Below, one piece after another: positions 1 through 7,351 of a stretch of DNA of 64,000 nucleotides; the first letter of the stretch is position 1; every line of letters begins with the position of its first letter. Origin of the DNA: Sinorhizobium fredii USDA 205 (lineage in GTDB: Bacteria; Pseudomonadota; Alphaproteobacteria; Rhizobiales; Rhizobiaceae); contig NZ_AUTC01000145.1 of assembly GCF_001461695.1 (NCBI RefSeq), positions 1 through 64,000 of the forward strand. The letters are read 5' to 3'. Below the pieces are notes generated by a model. It had not been told where the DNA came from, made no database searches, and saw only the letters and a program-made list of their open reading frames with translations. The translations under genes and the position numbers were made by a program.

Positions 1-3
1 TGG

Positions 4-372
4 TTGACGGAACCCCTTGCGCGAGACAGACAATCCGGTCGTGCTGACCGGAAGCTCCTGGAGGATGTCGGTACCTGCCAGCCCCTGGCGACTGACATCA
101 ACTGCCCACGACCAAACATTGATCCCGTCGCACGCATTTTTCGCCCGTCACGCTCTGTGATGACTTCGGCGCGCGTCTCGGGGCGACCTTGGTTGCTGGT
201 TTTCGAACGGCAAGCCCCACCCATCATCGACTATCTGATGGGCTAGACGGGCGGGAGGGACACGCTGACTCAGGTTGAAATGCGTTTCCCAACCCGCGAT
301 GCCGCCATTGCCTACGCAAAGCGTCAGAGACTCAATTACACCGTCGTAGACGACAAGAGCCGCCACCCCTAG
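4..372 (+). pseudogene. NDUFS4-like ETC complex I subunit, interrupted by TAG
   Basis: The frame reads into a segment typical of the rhizobial 'ETC complex I subunit conserved region' (NDUFS4-like) family: ARIFRPSRSVMTSAR, then PWLLVFE and LMG. It then meets TAG at 244-246, where the family normally has Trp (LMGWT). The same frame continues after the stop with TGGRDTLTQVEMRFPTRDAA and ends at 370-372, so a TGG-to-TAG change is the simplest explanation. The upstream start is unclear because the gene lies at the window edge. The family is an accessory subunit of respiratory NADH dehydrogenase. This copy is probably dead unless the stop is suppressed or is a sequence error. Confidence 0.7.
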
Positions 373-378
373 TTCTCG

Positions 379-663
379 TTAATACCGCCGGCAAGCTCTA
401 CCGTTCCTTCCCCGTGCCGCCCCTGTGCCGCGCGATCGGCGCATCGATCGGCATCGCCAATCCGGAAGAGCCCGCCGCTGAAGCAGCGGGCCGTGCTCTC
501 CTTTTTCTCGATCATGCCGATAGTCCCAGAGTGCCCAGGCTGACACGGCGGTGACGAGCACGCCGAGGACCACATGGGTCCACATCGCGTTCATGTTCGC
601 CGCGAATTGAAGCAGCCAGGGCGAGACCATCAGCCAGGAGAAGATGCGGCTCAACCGCACCAC
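379..663 (-). pseudogene. Truncated SPW-repeat membrane protein copy
   Basis: The first ~55 residues (VSPWLLQFAANMNAMWTHVV and onward to SAWALWDYR) match the second half of the intact SPW-repeat protein at 4114-4476, almost residue for residue. The N-terminal SPW repeat is missing, and the C-terminal ~40 residues are Arg-rich and unlike the family. The DNA of the two copies is also clearly homologous (about 529-645 versus 4140-4260). It is a partial duplicate and probably not functional. Confidence 0.65.
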
Positions 664-860
664 AGCCTACCGCTCCTCCAGGCCTAAAAGCGGCCGCCGG
701 AACAATAATGAACAGCGAAAGCTAGCACCGCGCCGTCTGAAGAAGGCATTCTTTCGATGTGAACTGCATTCCCAGTCCGTATATCTTTGACGGGCCGCCT
801 CATATGAGAACCGCCCGTCGGAAAGCTGGCAAGGCTTCGAAGCAGGCGCCAGATAGCTCG

Positions 861-1142
861 TCAGATATCGTACCGCGAATCGAGCTCTCGCAGGGCAGAC
901 CGAACCTCATCGATTGAAACCGGCTCAGGCGTTCCTGGCATATGACGGAGAGCCGGCTTCGAATCTATCGCGTAAAAGTCCGAAGCCCACGCGGCGAGAA
1001 TGGCCCGTTTATCATCGACAGAAAGTGCAGGAGCCTTCACCACATCCATTGGACGTCGAAGCGGCGACCAGTGAGATGCTAGAACTTCCGGTCCGATGTT
1101 CACGGCAGTTGCGGCAATCTGCTTAAACATATCGTCCATCAT
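861..1142 (-). CDS. Conserved hypothetical protein, 93 aa
   Basis: A 93-residue soluble protein. The central part (SVDDKRAILAAWASDFYAID) and the C-terminal part (SIDEVRSALRELD) look like a small all-helical protein. I recognise the style from rhizobial 'hypothetical' genes but cannot name a family. A GAGGTG ribosome-binding site precedes the ATGATG start. It begins 9 nt after the DUF982 gene ends, so the two probably form a leftward operon. No catalytic motif or signal peptide is visible. Confidence 0.6.
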   Translation of the reverse strand: MMDDMFKQIAATAVNIGPEVLASHWSPLRRPMDVVKAPALSVDDKRAILAAWASDFYAIDSKPALRHMPGTPEPVSIDEVRSALRELDSRYDI

Positions 1143-1151
1143 CGGTTCACC

Positions 1152-1451
1152 TCAGCTTACGTGCGGCTTCCTACTCCACCTCGCATGAGTCGCCATGACG
1201 AGGTCAGTTTCCGGCGCCAGCAGATCGTGCTTTTCCGCGAAGGCGGCAAACAAGCCGCGTGCGGTTTCAGCTTCAATCTCGCCGCGCAAGGCAGCGCGGC
1301 ATGCCTTGAGCGCAACCGAATGCGGACCATCCCTGAGCGATATCGGCCACTCGACTAGATGTCGGTAAGCGTCCATCACGCTTCTCACTTCCGTCGGGAA
1401 TCCAAGACCGACGAGAATACGCACAGGTTTCTTGAACATATCGGGTTTCAT
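1152..1451 (-). CDS. DUF982 family protein
   Basis: A 99-aa protein with the DUF982 pattern: a beta strand with V-x-I-x-x-G near the N terminus, V.SVMDAYRHLVEWP in the middle, then ALKACRAALRGE and ARGLFAAFAEKHDLL. The family is abundant in rhizobia and has no known function. A strong AAGGAG site precedes the ATG. It is the first gene of a two-gene leftward unit with the 93-aa hypothetical protein. A second, divergent DUF982 protein is at 5193-5495. Confidence 0.8.
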   Translation of the reverse strand: MKPDMFKKPVRILVGLGFPTEVRSVMDAYRHLVEWPISLRDGPHSVALKACRAALRGEIEAETARGLFAAFAEKHDLLAPETDLVMATHARWSRKPHVS

Positions 1452-1521
1452 AACTCTCTCCTTTCCAACCCGCGATGTTGCAGCACGCCACTACGGCGTC
1501 GCCCTCCGGTGGAAAACTTGC

Positions 1522-1991
1522 TCAAGCGGCGCCCTGGGCTTCGATCTGCGGCGCGGCGTCCGGCCGTCCAAGGGCGGAACCCCTTTGAATGCTGATCGTG
1601 CGCGGTTTCAATGCCTCGGGAATCTCCCGGACGAGATCGATGGTCAGCAGATCATTGCTCAATCCCGCTCCACTCACCCTGACATGGTCGGCAAGCTCGA
1701 AGCGATGCTCGAATGGTCGGCCGGCGATGCCTCGGTGCAGATAGGCTTCGGACGGAAAATCCTGCTTCTTGCCTGTAACGGTGAGAAGATTGGTCTGGAA
1801 TGTGATGTCGAGGTCGCCTTCGGCGAAGCCGGCAACCGCAATCGAGATGCGGTAGCTGTCGTCACCCGTCTTGACGATGTCATCGGGCGGCCAATCGCTG
1901 GACGAACGGTCGCGCTGGGCGTTTTCCAGAAGGCTGAAGAGCCGGTCAAAGCCAACGCTCGATCGAGAGTGTAGTCGTAAGATGTTGCCAT
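1522..1991 (-). pseudogene. Hsp20/IbpA-type small heat-shock protein, N-terminal frameshift
   Basis: The alpha-crystallin domain is intact: SSVGFDRLFSLLENAQ, DDSYRISIAVAGFAEGDLDI, the strand LLTVTGKK, then YLHRGIAGRPFEHRF and LTIDLVREIPEA. The only good start is ATG at 1991 (or 1997), preceded by AGGAGG, and it encodes MATSYDYT. That frame is shifted from the SSVGFDRLF frame. Relatives read YDYTPLYRSSVGFDRLF, so a few bases around 1965-1975 appear deleted. The longer open frame starting at 2016 has this ribosome site inside it, so it is not a credible start. Intact family members are cytosolic holdase chaperones; this copy is probably inactive unless the indel is a sequencing error. Confidence 0.65.
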
Positions 1992-2140
1992 AGCCATATC
2001 CTCCTAAAAGCAACATGGTATGGAGCGCCGAAAGACGGCGCTTCCAGCATTGCCAGCCCTGTTGTCAGCGGCTGGCGGCCAATGATCTGGTATTTGAGAA
2101 ATCCGGCTTCAAGTGCTGCCTTGGAGAATTTTCGCAAATC

Positions 2141-2242
2141 TCAATGCAGCTTGAACTCACCTTCAATACGGCGCCATTCGTTCGGCCGGATCAGGCGCTG
2201 ATGCGTATAGCGAACGGAATGCAGCGGACCGTCGAGATTGAC
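2141..2242 (-). pseudogene. Usg-like protein C-terminal remnant
   Basis: The minus strand encodes LDGPLHSVRYTHQRLIRPNE and then EWRRIEGEFKLH before a TGA. This resembles the conserved end of the alphaproteobacterial Usg family. A TAA at 2243-2245 interrupts the frame directly upstream and no clear N-terminal half follows. Usg has no firmly established biochemical function. I recognise it from memory of the family signature, so the name is tentative. Confidence 0.45.
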
Positions 2243-2340
2243 TTACCAGATTTCTGTTAGGCAGTCAGTGTTAGCGGCAGAAGGCTCAAATCGGCAAAAT
2301 CTTGCGCAAGCGACGGAAGCCATCAAATCGGACGCAGCCT

Positions 2341-2628
2341 ATGTCGTTAGATATCGCGACCATTAGACGTATTGCCCGCCTTGCCCGTCTCGCACTCAGC
2401 GAAGACGAGGCTGAAAAAATGTGTGGCGAGGTGAACGAAATTCTGACCTTCATCGAGCAACTTTTGGAGGTTGATGTCGAAGGCATCCCTCCGATGACCT
2501 CGGTTGTGCCAACAACCATGAAAATGCGCCCGGACGTCGTGACCGAAGGCAGTCTTGCCGAAGAGATCGTGGCGAATGCACCTCTCAGTGAGTGCAACTT
2601 CTTCCTGGTCCCCAAGATTCTCGAGTAA
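2341..2628 (+). CDS. gatC: GatC-like subunit C of Asp/Glu-tRNA amidotransferase (orphan)
   Basis: A 95-aa protein of normal GatC length: MSLDIATIRRIARLARLALS, the helix EILTFIEQL, then EVDVEGIPPMTSV and a C-terminal NFFLVPKILE. GatC stabilises the GatA-GatB complex that amidates Glu-tRNA(Gln) or Asp-tRNA(Asn). Rhizobial chromosomal gatC is usually followed by gatA. Here neither gatA nor gatB is present and transposase debris follows. There is no strong ribosome-binding site before the ATG. It is probably a plasmid-borne second copy, perhaps decaying. Confidence 0.75.
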   Translation: MSLDIATIRRIARLARLALSEDEAEKMCGEVNEILTFIEQLLEVDVEGIPPMTSVVPTTMKMRPDVVTEGSLAEEIVANAPLSECNFFLVPKILE

Positions 2629-2902
2629 GCACAGACAGCCTCGGGCTTTGGAGCATTTCACGGCCGGCGATCGCCGCCAAACGATGCGCCCCTTTGCATG
2701 GCGCGTGTTAGCGGCTTGAGATTTCCGGCCCACATCCGATGCTTCGAAAGCTTGCCGATCTCGTTTGTGATCGAATGATGTGTTATGGCGAAGGTCCTGT
2801 CGTTTTGCACTTAATCAGGTTCTTCCTCAATTTGTGTGTTTCACTCACCGTTAGACATGATGCCGCTATGGGCGGGGATGCAAACGAAACGAAATGGTCG
2901 CC

Positions 2903-3091
2903 CGGCCTAGGGGCAAAAGTCCTGGGTGTCGCGCCCACTGCTGATGACAGTTGGGTTGTTTCCGCTGCCGGTCCAGGGTTCGGCATTTGCCCTGATTGCA
3001 GCCGGCGGACTCGAAATTGGCATGGCTGGTCCAACCGGAGCCTTCAGGATCTGCCGGTCCAAGGAGAGGCAGTCACGGTTATCGTGCACGC
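2903..3091 (+). mobile_element. ISL3-family transposase N-terminal remnant
   Basis: The frame from about 2903 reads LGAKVLGVAPTADDSWVV, then the zinc-finger start FGICPDCSRRT and WHGWSNRSLQDLPVQGEAV, the ISL3-type transposase N terminus. Only about 60 residues remain. The second Cys pair and the DDE domain are lost where IS3-type sequence begins. It is not functional. Confidence 0.7.
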
Positions 3092-3114
3092 CTTGCACAA
3101 GGAGGGTCTGTCCT

Positions 3115-3560
3115 GTTCGGAGAAGGCGAAATTCTCAAGGAAGCGCTCGAGATTGCCACCGGCCCAAAAAAACATCTGTTGCGCTCGCTGTCATTGCCGA
3201 AGGGCACTTCGCGGTGACGGCGGTGTGCAAGACTTTGGGTGTTGCCCGGTCAAACATGGCAGAACGTGCAAAGCAGATCCCTTCCAAAGCCCGTGGACGG
3301 CCGCCGCTTGCTGATTGGGGACTGGTTGAAGAGATCAAAGCGATCATCGCCGACATGCCGACCTGCGGCTATCGCCGGGTTCACGCCATTTTGCTCGAAA
3401 CACCACCAACGAGTGGCGTGCCTGGCCAAATGCCAAGCGCGTCTATCGAGTGATAAGGCTGCATGGGCTGCGTTTTCAGCGCCATACCGGTGCTATCGAT
3501 ACCCGCCGCCATGATGGCCGTGTTGCGGTCGAAGTGTCGAACCTTCGGTGGTGCTCAGTG
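3115..3560 (+). mobile_element. IS3-family transposase orfA/orfB remnant
   Basis: The remnant begins with the end of an OrfA (EILKEALEIA, then KKHLLRS). It shifts frame into OrfB (AVIAEGHFAVTAVCKTLGVA, then ADMPTCGYRRVHAILL) and shifts again near 3405 to NEWRAWPNAKRVYRVIRLHG and VAVEVSNLRWCS. The first shift is the natural OrfA/OrfB arrangement; the second is decay. The DDE catalytic core is cut off where IS1182-type sequence starts near 3560. Confidence 0.75.
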
Positions 3561-4085
3561 CGCATTCCGGTGAAGTCGGCTGCTGATCCGAAACGAAGCC
3601 GGCCACCTATTCCGATCGCACCGGCTATCGCCACTGTCGCTCCGACCCGGCGATCTGCCGCGACTACCCGTTGTTGGCCGCCTGCACCTCAAACGCCGCT
3701 GCGACCAACCCGTATGTCTGGGCCGATGCCCGCGAGCGCACCGATGCCAACCGCCTGACGTCCTGGGGCAAGGACGATCTACAAACGCCGCAAGGAGACG
3801 GTCGAGCGCTCGTTTGCCGACGCCAAGCAGCTTCACGGTCATCGCTGTGCCCGCTTCCGAAGTCAAACCCGCGTCGCATGCCAGTGCCTGCCGGCAGCCG
3901 CAGCGCAGAACATCAAGAAGATCGCCATGGTCCTGACCAGGGCACCCAAGACCTGCCTGAGCAAACGTCATGCGCGCCGCGACGACACATACAAGCCGCC
4001 GCAATCCACTCGACAGCGCAAACCCAAAAACAAAAAACCCGCCGAAAATATCGACGGGTTTGTCAGCAGTCTGAGCCCGCCGCTG
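3560..4085 (+). mobile_element. IS1182-family transposase C-terminal remnant
   Basis: Frames around 3580-3770 give YRSDPAICRDYPLLAACTSN (the Cys-rich region; the family usually has RDCP) and then NPYVWADARERTDANRL. After a frameshift near 3775, YKRRKETVERSFADAKQLHG and AAAAQNIKKIAMVL follow. These are the hallmarks of the C-terminal domain of IS1182-type DDE transposases. The N-terminal half is missing. Another IS1182-like piece, from the middle of the protein, lies at 49.33-49.61 kb. Confidence 0.75.
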
Positions 4086-4113
4086 AGGCGGCGGGCCATA
4101 CTCCAATTCTCTA

Positions 4114-4476
4114 TCATGCATGAGCATGCGGGTTCTGCCGATTGTCCCAAAGGGCCCAGGCCGACACGGCGGCAACGAACGCTCCAAGGACCACGTGGGT
4201 CCACATCGCGTTCATGTTCGCCGCGAATTGAAGCAGCCAGGGCGAGACGATCAGCCAAACCCCGAGCACCAGGCTCGACCACTCTTCCCACTCAGCAAAA
4301 GCCGACAGCGCGGCAACAGCCAGAGCGGCGAGCAAGATTCCGACAATCCATGCGTTCCACGCTGGTATGGTTTCGCTGGCGAAGCCGAGCGCCCAAGGTG
4401 AAACGAACAGGGCGACTGCGAGAACCAGATTGAGCCAATCCTGTGCTTTCTTGCTTTCCATCAGTCCATTTTCCAT
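4114..4476 (-). CDS. SPW-repeat integral membrane protein
   Basis: A 120-aa protein with two SPW repeats, each a pair of membrane helices: VALFVSPWALGFAS with AWNAWIVG, then VWLIVSPWLLQFAA with WTHVVLGAFVAAVSAWALWD. Start chosen at 4476 because GGAGG lies 7 nt upstream. The C terminus is His-containing (NPHAHA). The family is common in rhizobia and has no assigned function. It is the intact version of the truncated copy at 379-663. A monocistronic inner-membrane protein is likely. Confidence 0.8.
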   Translation of the reverse strand: MENGLMESKKAQDWLNLVLAVALFVSPWALGFASETIPAWNAWIVGILLAALAVAALSAFAEWEEWSSLVLGVWLIVSPWLLQFAANMNAMWTHVVLGAFVAAVSAWALWDNRQNPHAHA

Positions 4477-5192
4477 GACAACCTCCACGAATGAAGTTTG
4501 ATCGACGGAGTTCTCGCGTGCTGTGCACGCTGCGCGAAACGATGTAATTTTGCGAAATACGATCTTCAAGAGCCCGATTATCTCCGTGGGCTGCGGCAAC
4601 CACGACTAAGGCGATTGTGATCGACTGCCTCGACAGATCGACGATCTTCGCGTAGGCGAACAGTGGCAGAACACACCCTTGGAGGAAGGCCCGCGACGAA
4701 AATGGGACATGCGGTTGCCAATCCGCCGACGAGAGAAGGAAAATTTCGGCGTGCAATCGGATCGCGGCAAAAGGGGGAGGTACCAGCCGCCGCCGGGATA
4801 AACTTGGTTGATTCCTCACCCTCGTGACGGTCACCGGATGCGCCACCCTGACCGGAGCCGCTCGCCAGCAGCCGAGCGAGCTCTTGTCACCCGGAAGGCC
4901 GGATTCGTTCCAGTGTTGGACACGCTGAAGCGTAATCTCGTTCCATGCCTTCAACATCGTCGCTCGCTTCGGCGATGAGCCAGCCCTTTTCCAACTCGCC
5001 GGTCAGTTCGAAAGAGCGCGGCCATGCTCTCGAACCCGCGGTCCGCCCCGGACCTTTGAGTTTGCATAGAAGCGCGGATACATAATGCACGCTTTACCCC
5101 TTGAACTCGCCAAGCCGCGAAAATAGATCTTCGACGGGCGCCATCCAAAAGCGCTTTCCTTGTTGAAAACCAACGAATTCAGTGAGGTAGAA
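4477..5192. other. 716-bp stretch without a recognisable gene
   Basis: It contains short open frames on both strands, but none has a good ribosome-binding site with a recognisable product. A minus-strand segment near 4900-5020 (EKGWLIAEASDDVEG) has protein-like composition and may be a gene relic of unknown family. The last ~100 bp should hold the promoter of the DUF982 gene. Confidence 0.4.
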
Positions 5193-5495
5193 ATGCACAC
5201 GAAGATGTTTGACCGACCAGTTTACCTACGTGAAAGGAAGGATCTGGTCCTCGAAATCACGAACCTGGAAGACGCGATCGATTTTCTTGAGGAGTGGTCC
5301 AAAGGAGATCGCGATATCATTCACGACGCGACCCTGAAAACGTGCTACCTGGCACATGACGGCCACAAGCCAGTTCAGGTGGCGCGCGATGCGCTCCGCT
5401 CCTTTGCGCAAAAGAAGGGCATCCTTGTCAAGGCTCCCGCGGTCTTGCCGTGGATGACCAAGGCCGAACCGGGCGGCGGTCGAGTACACCCGTAA
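5193..5495 (+). CDS. DUF982 family protein (second copy)
   Basis: A 100-aa protein starting MHTKMFDRPVYLRER, with the DUF982 middle LEDAIDFLEEWSKGDRD and C-terminal half VARDALRSFAQKKGILVKAP. Start at 5193 chosen for the GAGG site 5 nt upstream and because homologues begin near this Met. The sequence is quite different from the DUF982 protein at 1152-1451, so this is not a recent duplication. Function unknown. Confidence 0.75.
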   Translation: MHTKMFDRPVYLRERKDLVLEITNLEDAIDFLEEWSKGDRDIIHDATLKTCYLAHDGHKPVQVARDALRSFAQKKGILVKAPAVLPWMTKAEPGGGRVHP

Positions 5496-5828
5496 ACCGG
5501 CTTCGAGAGTGGGGGGGGCCGCGCTCGCGGCCTCTCTAGTTAGCGCGGTAAGCAGCGCTTGTTGCGTGGTTCTCAAGGTAGGCTGGCGGGCGGCAGTGAG
5601 CCTGCCTCCGAATCCGCTTTCCTCCCATGGAAGTCATCGATAGCGCAGGGCATCAACCAGCATCGCGAAGACAGGCGATGCCAGACGGCGGCTCGATAGT
5701 AGGGGGGATATCCAGGAAACGAGGGACACCAGTCCGCTAGCACCTGGATGAACCGTCCTTGCTGATCGCAAAACCCTCGCCCCTGTGCCCCGCCCCTGGG
5801 GCTGCGGCATGCAGAGGGGAAAGATAAA
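5496..5828. other. 333-bp intergenic region downstream of the dha operon
   Basis: No credible gene on either strand. It lies between two convergent genes, DUF982 (plus) and dhaK (minus), so both terminators should be here. It contains a G-run near 5510-5518 but no strong hairpin with a U-tract that I can identify by eye. Confidence 0.4.
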
Positions 5829-6824
5829 TCAACCTCCCCAGCGCAGCGCCGCCGTGTCGACGGGCGCGTCCCACAGCGAAAGCTCTCGTTCCGCAAGACA
5901 CGCGACGGTGATTGACAGGCCCGCCATGTCCAAAGAGGTCACGTAGGTCCCGACCAGCGGCCGGGCGATCGTAAGGCCGAGGCGCTCGCAGTGCGCTTTC
6001 GCAGCATTGTACACGAGGTAAAGCTCGGACACCGGTGTACCACCGTAGCCATTGATGAACATGAGGAGTTTTTCGTCACGCTCCGATGCCAGCTCGCCTA
6101 GGATTACCTCAAGCATAGTTTCCACAATTTCGTCGGCGGCGGCGAACTTGACCCGTGCGCGGCCCGGCTCTCCGTGAATGCCGACCCCGATCTCCATTTC
6201 ATCTTCAGCCAGAACGAAGGTCTCCCGCTGCGTGTCGGGCACGGTAACACCACGCAGCGAAACCCCCATCGTGCGGATGCGACCGTTCAGGCTCTCGCCG
6301 AGCGCGCTCAGTTCATTGAGCCGCCATCCGGCCTCCGCCGCCGCCCCGAGCAGCTTCTCCACCACGATGGTTCCTGCAACGCCTCTCCTGCCTTGGCTGC
6401 GCTTCGACCCGCCGGGATCGACGTCATCGCGCACCACGACGGTAGCGATCCGGTGCTCGGCCGCGACGAGTTCGGCGGCCATCTCGAAATTCATGACATC
6501 GCCGTCATAGTTCTTGACGATGAGCAGACAACCCTCGCCACCGTCCGTTTCCCGGATCGCGGCGACAATCTGGTCCGGCGTTGGAGACGTGAAGACATGC
6601 CCGGTGCACGCGGCATCCAGCATACCTCTCCCGACAAAGCCGACATGCATCGGCTCGTGCCCGGCGCCGCCGCCCGAAATGAGCGAGACCTTGCCCGGCC
6701 GAAGGCTGCGCCGGCGAACGAATTTCCCGTCGGCTCCGAAGGTCACTAGCCGTTCGTGGGCCGCCACTAGGCCCGCCAGGCTCTCAGCAACCAGCGTCTC
6801 GGCTCGGTTCATGAATTTCTTCAT
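5829..6824 (-). CDS. dhaK: Dihydroxyacetone kinase subunit DhaK (PTS-type)
   Basis: A 331-aa single-domain DhaK, the usual length. The substrate-binding domain shows SGGGAGHEP near residue 50 and GIHGEPG near residue 215; the latter holds the His that forms a hemiaminal with the keto group of dihydroxyacetone in known DhaK proteins. In the PTS-dependent enzyme DhaK binds substrate, DhaL carries ADP/ATP and DhaM rephosphorylates it. This is the last gene of the leftward operon, 116 nt after the small unknown gene. The closing RGVAGT, GDGEGCLLIVKNY-like and FINGYGGTP motifs are also typical. Erythrulose or another short ketose is a possible alternative substrate. Confidence 0.9.
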   Translation of the reverse strand: MKKFMNRAETLVAESLAGLVAAHERLVTFGADGKFVRRRSLRPGKVSLISGGGAGHEPMHVGFVGRGMLDAACTGHVFTSPTPDQIVAAIRETDGGEGCLLIVKNYDGDVMNFEMAAELVAAEHRIATVVVRDDVDPGGSKRSQGRRGVAGTIVVEKLLGAAAEAGWRLNELSALGESLNGRIRTMGVSLRGVTVPDTQRETFVLAEDEMEIGVGIHGEPGRARVKFAAADEIVETMLEVILGELASERDEKLLMFINGYGGTPVSELYLVYNAAKAHCERLGLTIARPLVGTYVTSLDMAGLSITVACLAERELSLWDAPVDTAALRWGG

Positions 6825-6940
6825 CCTGTCCCTCCCACGACGCCGTGCTCTCCTGCCTCGCGCAAATTGTCGCTCGATCGGACAGGAATATAGAGGGTTC
6901 TGCCGGAGGCAGCGACATACTGAAACACACTCACGACCCT

Positions 6941-7351
6941 CTAATCCATCGTTCCGACCAGTTTCGCCATATTCCGGACGAGTTCCTCGATCACCTCGTC
7001 GAACAGGCGGTTCTTCTTTTCATCGCCGAGATCGGGAACGATCAGCGAGAGCTGGCGCAGCTTCTCCGCACTTGCGAAATCCGGCAGCTTGCCGGGGTGC
7101 GCCGACTGATAGGCCTGAAGAAAGCGTTCCTGCTCGCCCGGGCTGAAATGGCAGACGCGGAATATCGTCGCGAGGTGGCGCGCCGGCAGCGGGGTCGAAT
7201 AGGCCGGGCTCGTTACCTGAGTGACGAAGCTGCGATGCTTGCCGAGTGCCTCGGCGAGGCGCTGACGGGTTCCTGACGGCCGATTGTCGATAATCTGGGC
7301 CAAGATCGTCTTGTAGGCGATGATGGGGTCTTCAACCGTCTCGCGCGACAT
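6941..7351 (-). CDS. Small HTH-like protein of the dha/PTS operon, unknown family
   Basis: A 136-aa, mostly helical soluble protein. Residues ~25-55 (GTRQRLAEALGKHRSFVTQV) look like a lambda-repressor-type helix-turn-helix, followed by a linker and a second helical part (SPGEQERFLQAYQSAHP). It begins directly after the Enzyme I stop codon and lies upstream of dhaK, so it is transcribed with the PTS genes. By context it may be a regulator of the operon or an adaptor for the phosphorelay. I do not recognise a named family. Confidence 0.65.
   Translation of the reverse strand: MSRETVEDPIIAYKTILAQIIDNRPSGTRQRLAEALGKHRSFVTQVTSPAYSTPLPARHLATIFRVCHFSPGEQERFLQAYQSAHPGKLPDFASAEKLRQLSLIVPDLGDEKKNRLFDEVIEELVRNMAKLVGTMD

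Noticed and set aside
1432..1600. Second fragment of the complex-I subunit, suggested by FPTRDVAA.
   Set aside because: Only a short similarity (FPTRDxAA) to the 4-372 gene; too little to call homology, and it overlaps the hsp20 end and the DUF982 leader.
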